Shown: in pieces, positions 1 to 5,719 of the stretch | Layout: every line of letters starts with the position of its first letter | How positions within the stretch are numbered: the first letter of the stretch is position 1 | Source: an uncultured Coriobacteriaceae bacterium | GTDB lineage: Bacteria; Actinomycetota; Coriobacteriia; Coriobacteriales; Atopobiaceae | DNA length: 7,813 nucleotides | Direction of reading: 5' to 3' | NCBI GenBank assembly: GCA_900543875.1 | Contig: UQSV01000067.1 | Coordinates: forward strand, 1 to 7,813 | Notes under the pieces: generated by a model | What the model was told of the DNA's origin: nothing | Seen by the model: the letters and a program-made list of their open reading frames with translations, nothing else | Database searches by the model: none | Made by a program: the position numbers and the translations under genes

Positions 1-737
<737 letters not shown>

Positions 738-775
738 TATCGACCCGGTTGAGGACGGCGTTGGACGGAGGAGCC

Positions 776-967
776 ATGAGCCACAGCGTTTCGCCCCGCG
801 AGGGCATGGGTGGGGGAGCCGAGCCAAGGCCCGGCGTCGAGCCCAAGGACGGCGTGTCGCGCGACCCCTGCGTTCGCGCCGAGAACGAGGACGATGACGG
901 CTACGATCCCTACTCGGACCGCAGGCCGTCGCCCGAGCCGCTCTTCGAGCGCGACCCCTGGGCCTAG
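776..967 (+). CDS. Small acidic, proline-rich hypothetical protein (63 aa) downstream of clpB
   Basis: ATG at 776 is preceded by GGAGGAG (767-773), the best ribosome site nearby; an upstream in-frame TTG at 749 has no such site, so 776 is preferred. Stop TAG at 965-967. The 63-residue product has no hydrophobic segment, one cysteine, and is rich in Pro, Gly, Asp, Glu and Arg, so it is probably disordered and cytoplasmic. It carries an acidic run (ENEDDDGYDPYSD, about residues 36-48) and ends FERDPWA. It lies 38 bases after the clpB stop and 21 bases before a strong terminator stem, so it is likely the last gene of the clpB transcript and may be heat-induced with it. I do not recognise a family. 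The ribosome site and position argue for a real gene; small size and low complexity argue for caution. Confidence 0.6.
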   Translation: MSHSVSPREGMGGGAEPRPGVEPKDGVSRDPCVRAENEDDDGYDPYSDRRPSPEPLFERDPWA

Positions 968-988
968 CAGGCAGTCATAGGCAACAAG

Positions 989-1021
989 AAGGCACCCGCG
1001 GTGAAGAACCGCGGGTGCCTT
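989..1021. terminator. Probably bidirectional Rho-independent terminator between convergent genes
   Basis: A perfect 14-bp stem (989-1002 with 1008-1021, core GGCACCCGCGGT / ACCGCGGGTGCC) closes a 5-base loop GAAGA. On the plus strand it is followed by a weak T-containing tail (TGCGTTG); on the minus strand the downstream tail reads TTCTTGTTG, more T-rich. It sits between the clpB-side small gene and the convergent membrane-protein gene, though 131 bases past the latter's stop, so it could serve both. Confidence 0.85.
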
Positions 1022-1151
1022 GCGTTGTGCGCGTGATTGGGTGGCGGAGCGTCCGGGATGGGCAGCGGCTGCCGGTGCCCGGAAGCCATGCCGATGCGTG
1101 CTTGGCGCCGAAGCTCGCAGGCCTTCTCGCCCCGCTCGCCCCCCTATGTCG

Positions 1152-1598
1152 CTAGTGGAAGAAGATGAGCACCACGGCGATGACGACGAGCGCGATGAGC
1201 GCCACGACAACGGCGGCAACGCCGATGGTGCGACGGCGCTGGCGCTCGCGCGAGCCAAAGATCTCGCGGCTGCCCTTGGGAACCGAGAGGTACTGGCCGT
1301 ACTTGAGCTCCTGGCGCACCTTGGTCTCCTGCGACTGCGCGCCGCGGTAGGCGCCGCGCGAGATGCGGTTGCGGTTCGACAGCGTGTAGCCCGACTCGTG
1401 GGAGTACTGGGTCTGGAAGGTGTCGTCGGCCTGCATGTCGTTCACGGGCGCCTGCGAGATGTGGTGCCTGGGCTCGCGCACAAACGCCGGGCGCTGCTCG
1501 TGCTCGGGAGCCTCGACCTCCTCGTATGGGGCCTCGATGGTGGGTTCTACCTGCGGCGCGTTGTTCTCGTCGTACGTGTTCTGACCGTCCGTGTTCAT
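1152..1598 (-). CDS. Hypothetical protein with a single C-terminal membrane anchor (148 aa)
   Basis: Start ATG at 1598-1596, preceded by AAGAGGA (1608-1602) at a short 3-base spacing; stop TAG at 1154-1152. Residues 1-60 are acidic and polar (many Glu, Asn, Pro, Gln) with no signal peptide. Residues 75-122 become basic (SNRNRISRGAYRGAQ, SRERQRRR). Residues 125-147 form one clean hydrophobic helix (TIGVAAVVVALIALVVIAVVLIFF) ending in a final His. The basic cluster directly before the helix predicts the N-terminal domain in the cytoplasm and a tail-anchored topology. I do not recognise the family; no catalytic motif is visible, so an adaptor, scaffold or cell-envelope role is only a guess. It diverges from hsp20, sharing the 251-bp region between them, and converges on the small gene after clpB. 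The continuous hydrophobic segment, GC-ending codons and ribosome site make this the real frame over the longer overlapping frames. Confidence 0.8.
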   Translation of the reverse strand: MNTDGQNTYDENNAPQVEPTIEAPYEEVEAPEHEQRPAFVREPRHHISQAPVNDMQADDTFQTQYSHESGYTLSNRNRISRGAYRGAQSQETKVRQELKYGQYLSVPKGSREIFGSRERQRRRTIGVAAVVVALIALVVIAVVLIFFH

Positions 1599-1696
1599 GC
1601 ATCCTCTTCCGGGATCGTCCTTGTTCCCCTGAGTGTACCGCGCGGGCGCGCATTGTATTCGCCCTGCATGGACGGCACTTAAACCCGCAATGAGAC

Positions 1697-1725
1697 TTAA
1701 GTTGAGTGCGCTTAGATTTTATAAA
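1697..1725 (+). promoter_or_regulatory. Candidate promoter of hsp20
   Basis: TATAAA at 1720-1725 matches the -10 consensus at 5 of 6 bases; TTAAGT at 1697-1702 is a weak -35 (3 of 6) with 17-base spacing. It lies in the only AT-rich patch (about 1680-1750) of this divergent intergenic region. It would give a leader of roughly 118 bases before the hsp20 ATG. No clear HspR (HAIR) or HrcA (CIRCE) operator overlaps it. Confidence 0.4.
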
Positions 1726-1798
1726 CAAATAAGCTAAGAAATTATGCGTCATCGTGTTTAGAACTCCACCTGGCGGGAACAACTACTAGTGAACAAAG

Positions 1799-1845
1799 GG
1801 GCGCAGGAAATACGGGGCGCCCGCAACCAACAAGAAGGAGTTGGT
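1799..1845 (+). promoter_or_regulatory. Structured hsp20 leader with hairpin around the ribosome binding site
   Basis: Two hairpins can be drawn by eye. The first is GGGCGC (1799-1804) with GCGCCC (1817-1822), loop 12 bases. The second is ACCAAC (1826-1831) with GTTGGT (1840-1845), whose 8-base loop AAGAAGGA holds most of the ribosome site AAGGAG (1835-1840); the last G of the site is in the stem. Small heat-shock genes often carry RNA thermometers in their leaders, so heat-dependent opening is possible. This is inference: the site here is mostly in the loop, unlike ROSE or fourU elements in which it is base-paired. Confidence 0.35.
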
Positions 1846-1849
1846 AACC

Positions 1850-2272
1850 ATGGCAAGCATGATTCCCTATGATCGTTACAACAGGCTCGCTCGTAGCGTC
1901 TTCCCGTTCGATGACGTGTTCGACAGCTTCCTTGCTCCGGTCTCTACTCCGGCAGACTTCAAGATGGACGTCGAGGACGCCGGTGACGCGTACGTCATTT
2001 CGGCTCACGTCCCGGGCGTCACGCGCGACCAGATCGACGTCGAGCTTAACGAGGGTCGCCTGTCGATCTCGGTCGACAAGAAGGACTCCGACGAGCAGAA
2101 GTCCAAGAACTACCTGCAGCGCGAGACCGGCGAGTACACCTGCACGCGCGGCGTCTACCTCAAGGACGCTGCTACGAGCGGCCTGAGCGCCAAGCTGGCA
2201 GACGGCATCCTGACGGTCAACGTCCCCAAGCAGGACGAGAAGGCCAACGTCACGAAGGTTTCCATCGACTAG
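1850..2272 (+). CDS. Small heat-shock protein, Hsp20/alpha-crystallin family (140 aa)
   Basis: Start ATG at 1850 is placed by AAGGAG at 1835-1840 with 9-base spacing; an in-frame TTG at 1841 directly abuts the ribosome site and is unlikely. Stop TAG 2270-2272. An N-terminal hydrophobic arm (residues 1-33, with PFDDVFDSFLAP) is followed by an alpha-crystallin domain (about 34-128) containing the typical VPGV (54-57), the ELNEGRLSISV strand (66-75), the signature AKLADGILTVNVPK (114-127), and a C-terminal V-S-I motif (137-139) used for oligomer assembly. Family knowledge: these are cytoplasmic ATP-independent holdases that keep unfolding proteins in a form ClpB and DnaK can rescue. Length is normal for bacterial Hsp20. 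It is a monocistronic unit: its own leader upstream and a strong terminator 27 bases after the stop. Heat regulation is expected from the family and the leader is structured, but no standard operator is visible. Confidence 0.96.
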   Translation: MASMIPYDRYNRLARSVFPFDDVFDSFLAPVSTPADFKMDVEDAGDAYVISAHVPGVTRDQIDVELNEGRLSISVDKKDSDEQKSKNYLQRETGEYTCTRGVYLKDAATSGLSAKLADGILTVNVPKQDEKANVTKVSID

Positions 2273-2279
2273 CAGCCTC

Positions 2280-2295
2280 GATGCAAGCTTGCATC
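2280..2295. repeat. 16-bp perfect palindrome just after hsp20
   Basis: GATGCAAGCTTGCATC reads identically on both strands. It begins 8 bases after the hsp20 stop and ends 3 bases before the terminator stem. As RNA it could fold only as a tight hairpin; as DNA it looks like a dimeric-protein binding site. Function unknown; it may be a processing or stability element for the hsp20 mRNA. Confidence 0.6.
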
Positions 2296-2298
2296 CCC

Positions 2299-2329
2299 GG
2301 GGTCGTCGCGAGAGCGGCGGCCCCTTTTT
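2299..2329 (+). terminator. Rho-independent terminator of hsp20
   Basis: An 11-bp stem, GGGGTCGTCGC (2299-2309) with GCGGCGGCCCC (2314-2324), has two G-U wobbles and a GAGA tetraloop. It is followed immediately by TTTTT (2325-2329). It starts 27 bases after the hsp20 stop. Confidence 0.93.
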
Positions 2330-2374
2330 CGTACCGTTCGGCGTGTCAATTTGTGCAAACGGGTGTTCGATTTC

Positions 2375-2402
2375 TTGTCCGGAAGCAGTTATACGCTACT
2401 CT
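2375..2402 (+). promoter_or_regulatory. Candidate promoter of the 137-aa gene
   Basis: TTGTCC (2375-2380) and TACTCT (2397-2402) are spaced by 16 bases, giving a leader of about 24 bases. TATACG at 2390-2395 is an alternative -10 with no good -35. A promoter is expected here because the gene follows a strong terminator; the exact elements are uncertain. Confidence 0.3.
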
Positions 2403-2432
2403 CATCAGTAGGAGTCGAAGAGAGGGGCAAGA

Positions 2433-2846
2433 ATGGACAAGGTCATGGATTCGGGCAAGGGCGGAACGCTCGTGGTGCAGCGCACGGACGGCGCAGACGA
2501 GCTCGCGGTCTGGGTCGAGCGCGTGGGCGCGGCGAGCCGCATCGTGGTGGGTACGCGGGGCCAGAGCACGTACGATGCCTTTGGCACCGGCTGGCGCATG
2601 TCGTGCGTGGCGTTCGATGACGACGTCGAGGGCAAGGTCATCGGCGCCCTTGCGGGCGATGCTGCCGAGCAGAGCCTCGAGCAGGCGTGTGCGTCCTACT
2701 TTGAGGGCGGCCGGCAGCTGTCCGACCTCCTCGACCTGCTCGACGCGCGCAAGGTGGCCTACGTCTACGCCTGCGCCGACGAGTGCGGCGTGACCTGGCG
2801 TCCCGAGCCGGGGGAGTGCGAGCCGGTGGCGCTCGCCAACGCATAG
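2433..2846 (+). CDS. Hypothetical cytoplasmic protein (137 aa)
   Basis: ATG at 2433 is preceded by GAGAGGGG (2420-2427) at 5-base spacing; stop TAG 2844-2846. The product is acidic with no signal peptide or membrane helix. The first 60 residues alternate hydrophobic strands (GTLVVQRT, ELAVWVERV, SRIVVGTRG, WRMSCVAFDDD). A more helical segment follows (about 64-105, VIGALAGDAAEQSLEQACASYFEGGRQLSDLLDLLDARK), then a strand KVAYVYACADECGVTW. This suggests a small alpha/beta domain. Five cysteines are present (58, 86, 114, 118, 129), with C114-x3-C118 close together; a metal or disulfide role is possible but not shown. I do not recognise the family. It stands alone between two terminators, so it is monocistronic. 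Overlapping longer frames here are arginine/serine-rich shadows typical of high-GC DNA. Confidence 0.8.
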   Translation: MDKVMDSGKGGTLVVQRTDGADELAVWVERVGAASRIVVGTRGQSTYDAFGTGWRMSCVAFDDDVEGKVIGALAGDAAEQSLEQACASYFEGGRQLSDLLDLLDARKVAYVYACADECGVTWRPEPGECEPVALANA

Positions 2847-2855
2847 CTTGCGCCT

Positions 2856-2888
2856 GCGGGCCGTACGTACGCGTGCGGCCCGCTTTTT
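2856..2888 (+). terminator. Rho-independent terminator of the 137-aa gene
   Basis: A 12-bp stem, GCGGGCCGTACG (2856-2867) with CGTGCGGCCCGC (2872-2883), has one wobble pair and loop TACG. TTTTT follows at 2884-2888. It starts 10 bases after the stop codon. Confidence 0.93.
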
Positions 2889-3009
2889 CTGCTGGCGGGT
2901 GCTTGGATGGTGCGGGTCGCGTCCGACGGATCGGCGCGGGTGTCGCGCCTTGGCGCCACGTTGGACAGGCGATGGCCGATGCGGTCCTCATAGCAGCTCG
3001 ATGTATAAC

Positions 3010-3041
3010 AAAAGAGGCCAGAACCCACGGGCTCCGGCCTC
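3010..3041 (-). terminator. Rho-independent terminator of tRNA-Arg
   Basis: Read on the minus strand, a 12-bp stem (GAGGCC at 3041-3036 pairing with GGCCTC at 3019-3014, continuing inward with two G-U wobbles through GGAGCC) closes a short CGTG loop. It is followed by TTTTG (3013-3009). It begins 11 bases beyond the CCA end of tRNA-Arg. Confidence 0.85.
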
Positions 3042-3051
3042 GATCATTTAA

Positions 3052-3128
3052 TGGTGCGGCATATAGGATTCGAACCTATGACCTTTTGATTCGTAGTCAA
3101 ACGCTCTATCCAGCTGAGCTAATGCCGC
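3052..3128 (-). tRNA. tRNA-Arg, anticodon ACG
   Basis: The minus strand folds as a full cloverleaf of 77 bases including an encoded CCA (3054-3052). Acceptor GCGGCAT pairs with ATGCCGC, and the discriminator is A. The D-stem is GCTC/GAGC. The anticodon stem is TTTGA/TCAAA with loop CTACGAA, giving anticodon ACG. The T-arm is ATAGG-TTCGAAT-CCTAT. Family knowledge: A34 is deaminated to inosine by TadA so that this tRNA reads CGU, CGC and CGA. It has its own promoter and terminator, so it is a single-gene unit. Confidence 0.98.
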
Positions 3129-3141
3129 AGCGCAGTTACTT

Positions 3142-3170
3142 ATAATGCCTTTCTCCCCCTCATGCGTCAA
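3142..3170 (-). promoter_or_regulatory. Promoter of tRNA-Arg
   Basis: On the minus strand TTGACG (3170-3165) and CATTAT (3147-3142) are separated by 17 bases, predicting a start near 3135, about 7 bases before the mature 5' end at 3128. -35 matches consensus at 5 of 6 bases, -10 at 4 of 6. Confidence 0.75.
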
Positions 3171-3556
3171 GCAAAAAATCGAGATTCTTGGAAATAATTT
3201 TGCCGTGCAAGTAAAGTACGAGGTAGATGAGTTGTCGATGCTCAAATTTCTATCTTGCGGCAACGACGCAATCCAAGGTTCCGTGCGAGATGTTTCGAAG
3301 CCCCGAACGCCCCAGCTCTCGTCGGGCGGCCCCCGCGCCAAAGTTCGCGACAGGGCTCCATGGCGCGGCTCGGGCCCCGGGTGTGCAAATGCTTCGGCTC
3401 CACGCCATCTGGGGGTCCCGCAACCGCCCCGCTGCGAAGGCGCGTGCCAAGCGCGGGTAATTATCGACTTCGGAAGGCCATAACTACCTGCGTTTGCCAC
3501 GCACCGTGCGAGACGCGGCCTCTCCCAGCGAGTCGAATTGACTGCCAGTAAATTCA
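3171..3556. other. 386-bp interval between tRNA genes with no supported gene
   Basis: Between the tRNA-Arg promoter and the tRNA-Ser terminator no reading frame has a convincing ribosome site, codon pattern or protein-like composition. The first part (about 3165-3260) is clearly more AT-rich than the rest of the window; about 3300-3450 is very GC-rich with many short inverted repeats. A minus-strand GATAAT (3465-3460) could be an isolated -10. I checked by eye for SRP RNA, RNase P RNA and tmRNA signatures and saw none. It could hold an unrecognised small RNA or decayed sequence. Confidence 0.5.
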
Positions 3557-3593
3557 AGAAAGAAAAAGCCCCGCGGGTGAGACCCACGGGGCT
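3557..3593 (-). terminator. Rho-independent terminator of tRNA-Ser
   Basis: Read on the minus strand, AGCCCCGTGGGT (3593-3582) pairs with ACCCGCGGGGCT (3578-3567), 12 bp with one G-U wobble and a 3-base loop. The following tail is TTTTCTTTCTT. It begins 8 bases after the tRNA-Ser CCA end. Confidence 0.93.
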
Positions 3594-3601
3594 GCGCGTT
3601 C

Positions 3602-3692
3602 TGGCGGAGAGCTGGGGATTCGAACCCCAGATACCCTTAGGGGGTATACTCGCTTAGCAGGCGAGCACCTTCGGCCTCTCGGTCAGCTCTCC
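3602..3692 (-). tRNA. tRNA-Ser, anticodon GCT
   Basis: A minus-strand cloverleaf of 91 bases including encoded CCA (3604-3602). Acceptor GGAGAGC pairs with GCTCTCC, discriminator G. The anticodon stem is CTCGC/GCGAG with loop CTGCTAA, giving GCT (reads AGC/AGU). A long class II variable arm (ATACCC-CCTA-GGGTAT core) identifies a serine tRNA. The T-arm is CTGGG-GTTCGAAT-CCCAG in form. Own promoter and terminator. Confidence 0.98.
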
Positions 3693-3709
3693 GGAAAAGG
3701 TGCTTGAGT

Positions 3710-3738
3710 ATCATACCGCACCCCGCCGCAAACGCAAA
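3710..3738 (-). promoter_or_regulatory. Candidate promoter of tRNA-Ser
   Basis: On the minus strand TATGAT (3715-3710) is a good -10 placed about 18 bases before the mature tRNA 5' end. The -35 is weak, TTTGCG (3738-3733) at 17-base spacing. The -10 overlaps the TGA of the possible short ORF upstream. Confidence 0.55.
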
Positions 3739-3956
3739 GTGACAAACTCGCGAATCTCATGAGGCGCGCACAAGGTGGGCACCAACCCCCCCCGAGGCCT
3801 TGCAAATCGCTGCCCGTGGCCGAGAAGTGCGATGGGCCAATAGGGCGCTGCGCCATGCGCGGCCGAGAAGCGCGCGGGCTTCTCGACAAAGTCGTACTGC
3901 GCGTGGCCGAAAACGACGCCGCCCCCGCGGCCGAGGTCTGCGGCCCGCTCCACCAA
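3711..3956 (-). CDS. Possible short ORF or remnant directly after gluQRS, same frame
   Basis: The reading frame of gluQRS continues open after its TAG (3968-3966) for 84 more sense codons to a TGA at 3713-3711. A TTG at 3956 or GTG at 3953 could start it, with AGGGA about 6 bases before the TTG. The translation has a protein-like middle (VVFGHAQYDFVEKPARFSAA, then YWPIALLGHGQRFARP, CAPHEIREFV) with aromatic and hydrophobic residues well spread. By hand count its first half has third-position GC near 82%, second-position near 52%, like neighbouring genes, but first-position GC is almost as high, so composition does not settle the coding strand. I do not recognise a family. It could be a small coupled gene, a decayed C-terminal fragment, or a chance frame in high-GC DNA. 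Confidence 0.3.
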   Translation of the reverse strand: MVERAADLGRGGGVVFGHAQYDFVEKPARFSAAHGAAPYWPIALLGHGQRFARPRGGLVPTLCAPHEIREFVTLRLRRGAV

Positions 3957-3965
3957 CGCCAGTCC

Positions 3966-4979
3966 CTACTCCAGGAACCCCCCGTCGACCACGATGTCGC
4001 CACGGTGGGCGGCGATGGTCTCCCACGAGAAACGCCCCACCAGCGCGTCGGCGCTCACTGCCTCGCCCCTCTCGGCCAGGCCCAGGCTGCTGGCGATGGC
4101 GCCCAGCAGAACCTCCGGTCCTGCATAGCGCTCTCGCAGCGCCCCCAGGTCGAGGTCGTGCTCGCGCTTGGAGAGCCTCCTGCCATCGGGCGCCACCAGG
4201 AGCGGCACATGCCCGTAGCTGGGGTTCTCGTAGCCAAGAAGGTCCTGCAGGTACATCTGCCTCGCGCAGGAGCCCAAAAGGTCGCGCCCGCGGACCACCT
4301 GCGTCACGCCCATCTCGGCGTCGTCGACCACGACGGCCAGCTGGTAGGCCACCACGCCGTCGCTGCGCCTCACGAGAAAGTCGCCGCACTCGCGCGCAAG
4401 GTCCTCGCGCACCTCGCCAAAGGCAAGGTCGCAAAACTCGATGACGCCCTCGGGCGCGCCGGCCTCGGGCACGTGCAGCCTCGTGGCGGGCGCGCGCCTC
4501 TCGGCGCGGCTCGCCACCTCGATGGCGTTCAGGCCGCGGCACGTCCCGGCGTAGACGTATGTGCCGCGGCTCGCGTGCGGCGCGCTTGCGGCGTGCAGCT
4601 CGCTTCTCGTGCAAAAGCAGGGGTAGGTGAGGCCCAGGCCGCTCGTGCCGGCAAGGATGCCGCTGCCGCCCAACCGCTCGATCGCGGCCTCGTAGAGCTC
4701 GCCGCGTTCGCTTTGGTACACGGGGCCCTCGTCCCAATCGAGCCCCAGCCAGCGCAGGTCGTCCATGATGAGATTCGCCCGCTCGCGGCTCTGGGCGCGT
4801 GGGTCGAGGTCCTCGATGCGCAGTACCATGCGCCCGCCTGCCGCGCGGGCAGACAGCCAGGCCACGAGGCACGAGGCGACGTTGCCCAGGTGCATGCGGC
4901 CCGAAGGCGTGGGGGCAAAACGCCCGACGACGCGCGGGGGCGTTGCCGGGCGAATGGTTGTGTCAGTCTGGTTAGCCAT
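3966..4979 (-). CDS. gluQ: Glutamyl-Q tRNA(Asp) synthetase GluQRS (337 aa)
   Basis: The start ATG at 4979 has only a weak upstream site (GGCAGG); the conserved RFAPTPSG begins at residue 20, so the start is about right. Stop TAG 3968-3966. It has a glutamyl-tRNA-synthetase catalytic core: FAPTPSGRMHLGN with the HIGH-like HLGN (30-33), RIEDLDPR (54-61), a zinc site C121-x-C123 with Y143-x3-C147, VVRGRDLL (228-235), and a KMSKS-like RRLSKR (267-272). The anticodon-binding domain of true GluRS is absent, which with the length and zinc pattern identifies GluQRS. Family knowledge: it activates glutamate without tRNA and attaches it to the cyclopentene-diol of queuosine 34 in tRNA-Asp; it therefore implies queuosine is present in this organism. 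E. coli GluQRS is about 300 residues, so this one is slightly long, mainly N-terminal and in the 115-170 region. It lies downstream of ferritin in the same direction, 175 bases away. Confidence 0.95.
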   Translation of the reverse strand: MANQTDTTIRPATPPRVVGRFAPTPSGRMHLGNVASCLVAWLSARAAGGRMVLRIEDLDPRAQSRERANLIMDDLRWLGLDWDEGPVYQSERGELYEAAIERLGGSGILAGTSGLGLTYPCFCTRSELHAASAPHASRGTYVYAGTCRGLNAIEVASRAERRAPATRLHVPEAGAPEGVIEFCDLAFGEVREDLARECGDFLVRRSDGVVAYQLAVVVDDAEMGVTQVVRGRDLLGSCARQMYLQDLLGYENPSYGHVPLLVAPDGRRLSKREHDLDLGALRERYAGPEVLLGAIASSLGLAERGEAVSADALVGRFSWETIAAHRGDIVVDGGFLE

Positions 4980-4995
4980 GCCTGCCAGTATGACA

Positions 4996-5032
4996 GAGGC
5001 GCGGGCCCGCCGTGGTGGCAGGTCCGCGCCTC
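4996..5032 (-). terminator. Long GC-rich hairpin between ferritin and gluQRS, likely ferritin terminator
   Basis: GAGGCGCGG and CCGCGCCTC (4996-5004 and 5024-5032) form a perfect 9-bp outer stem. After one mismatch a second 6-bp stem follows (CCTGCC with GGCGGG on the minus strand, one wobble), closing a 5-base loop. It lies about 120 bases past the ferritin stop and has no U-run after it on the minus strand (TGTCATAC), so terminator function is plausible but not typical. Confidence 0.5.
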
Positions 5033-5154
5033 GGGTTGGCGTTGCGGCTCAGCCGGCCGCATTGTCTGCGGGCCGATCGCGACGCCTTGCCGGAGCCGGC
5101 CCGTGGTGCATGGCGCCCGCCCCGTCAAGGGCCGCCGCGTCCGCGAGCCCCCCG

Positions 5155-5673
5155 CTACATCGGCAGCGTGGTCTGCGCGACGTAGGCGCGGGTGGCGTAC
5201 TCGCGGTCGAGGTCGTAGAGGCCCTTGGGATCGGTGCCAAACAGCTTCATGTTGCTGATCATGTCGCGGGCGTTGGCCTCTTCCTCGCCCTGCTCCTTCA
5301 CGAACCAGTCGAGCATCTGCATTGCGCGGATGTCGTGGGCCTCCTGCGCAACCTCGTAGCAGTGGTGGATGAGGCTCGTAACGTACTCCTCGTGGGCAAG
5401 GCCCGCCTCGAGCGGCTCGAGGTCGTTCTCAAAGGTCTTGTCGGGCTTGTCGATGGCCTCCATCGTGGGCTTGTAGTCGTTGTCGAGCAGGTAGCGGCGA
5501 AGCGCCTTGACGTGGTCGGTCTCCTCCTGGACCTGGATCATGTACCAGTTGGCAAAGCCCTTGAGGCCGCGGTCCTCGTAGTAGTCGGCAAAGGTGAGGT
5601 AGAGGTAGGCGGAGTAGAGCTCCTTGTTGATCTGGTTCTCGAGCACCTTGGCGACGTTCTCGTTCATGGCCAT
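5155..5673 (-). CDS. ftnA: Ferritin, bacterial non-haem FtnA type (172 aa)
   Basis: Start ATG 5673-5671 is preceded by GGAAGGA with AAGGA (5684-5680) at 6-base spacing, which favours it over the second ATG at 5667. Stop TAG 5157-5155. It is a four-helix ferritin fold with the ferroxidase residues in place: E18, Y25, E51, H54, E95, Q128 and E131, each one position beyond the E. coli FtnA equivalents (E17, Y24, E50, H53, E94, Q127, E130); E50 is also kept. No haem-binding methionine context of bacterioferritin is evident. Family knowledge: 24 subunits form a cytoplasmic shell that oxidises Fe(II) and stores ferric mineral, lowering free iron and oxidative damage. Length is normal. It diverges from the DUF2207 gene across 124 bases. 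I see no convincing Fur or DtxR/IdeR box upstream. Confidence 0.96.
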   Translation of the reverse strand: MAMNENVAKVLENQINKELYSAYLYLTFADYYEDRGLKGFANWYMIQVQEETDHVKALRRYLLDNDYKPTMEAIDKPDKTFENDLEPLEAGLAHEEYVTSLIHHCYEVAQEAHDIRAMQMLDWFVKEQGEEEANARDMISNMKLFGTDPKGLYDLDREYATRAYVAQTTLPM

Positions 5674-5719
5674 CTTCGTTCCTTCCTACGTGGTTAATCG
5701 TTGCCGGCAATCAGCCTAC

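Noticed and set aside
1691..1740. HspR (HAIR) or HrcA (CIRCE) operator upstream of hsp20
   Set aside because: Isolated half-site resemblances exist (GTTGAGT at 1701-1707, ACTTAAG at 1695-1701, GAGTGC at 1704-1709) but none has a partner half-site at the right spacing.
3052..3170. Integration (att) site at tRNA-Arg
   Set aside because: No duplicated tRNA 3' fragment and no integrase or phage gene is present in the window.
3048..3587. Minus-strand 179-codon frame covering tRNA-Arg
   Set aside because: It runs through the mature tRNA (the translated QLDRAFDYESKGHRFES string is a familiar artefact of tRNA sequence) and lacks a ribosome site.
3757..4872. Second minus-strand frame (371 codons) overlapping gluQRS
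   Set aside because: Arg/Pro/Gly-rich low-quality translation in a shifted frame of a well supported gene; a shadow.
3759..5258. Long plus-strand open frame (499 codons) across the gluQRS region
   Set aside because: It is antisense to gluQRS, which has all its catalytic motifs on the minus strand; long antisense frames are common in high-GC DNA and this one has no family-like motifs.
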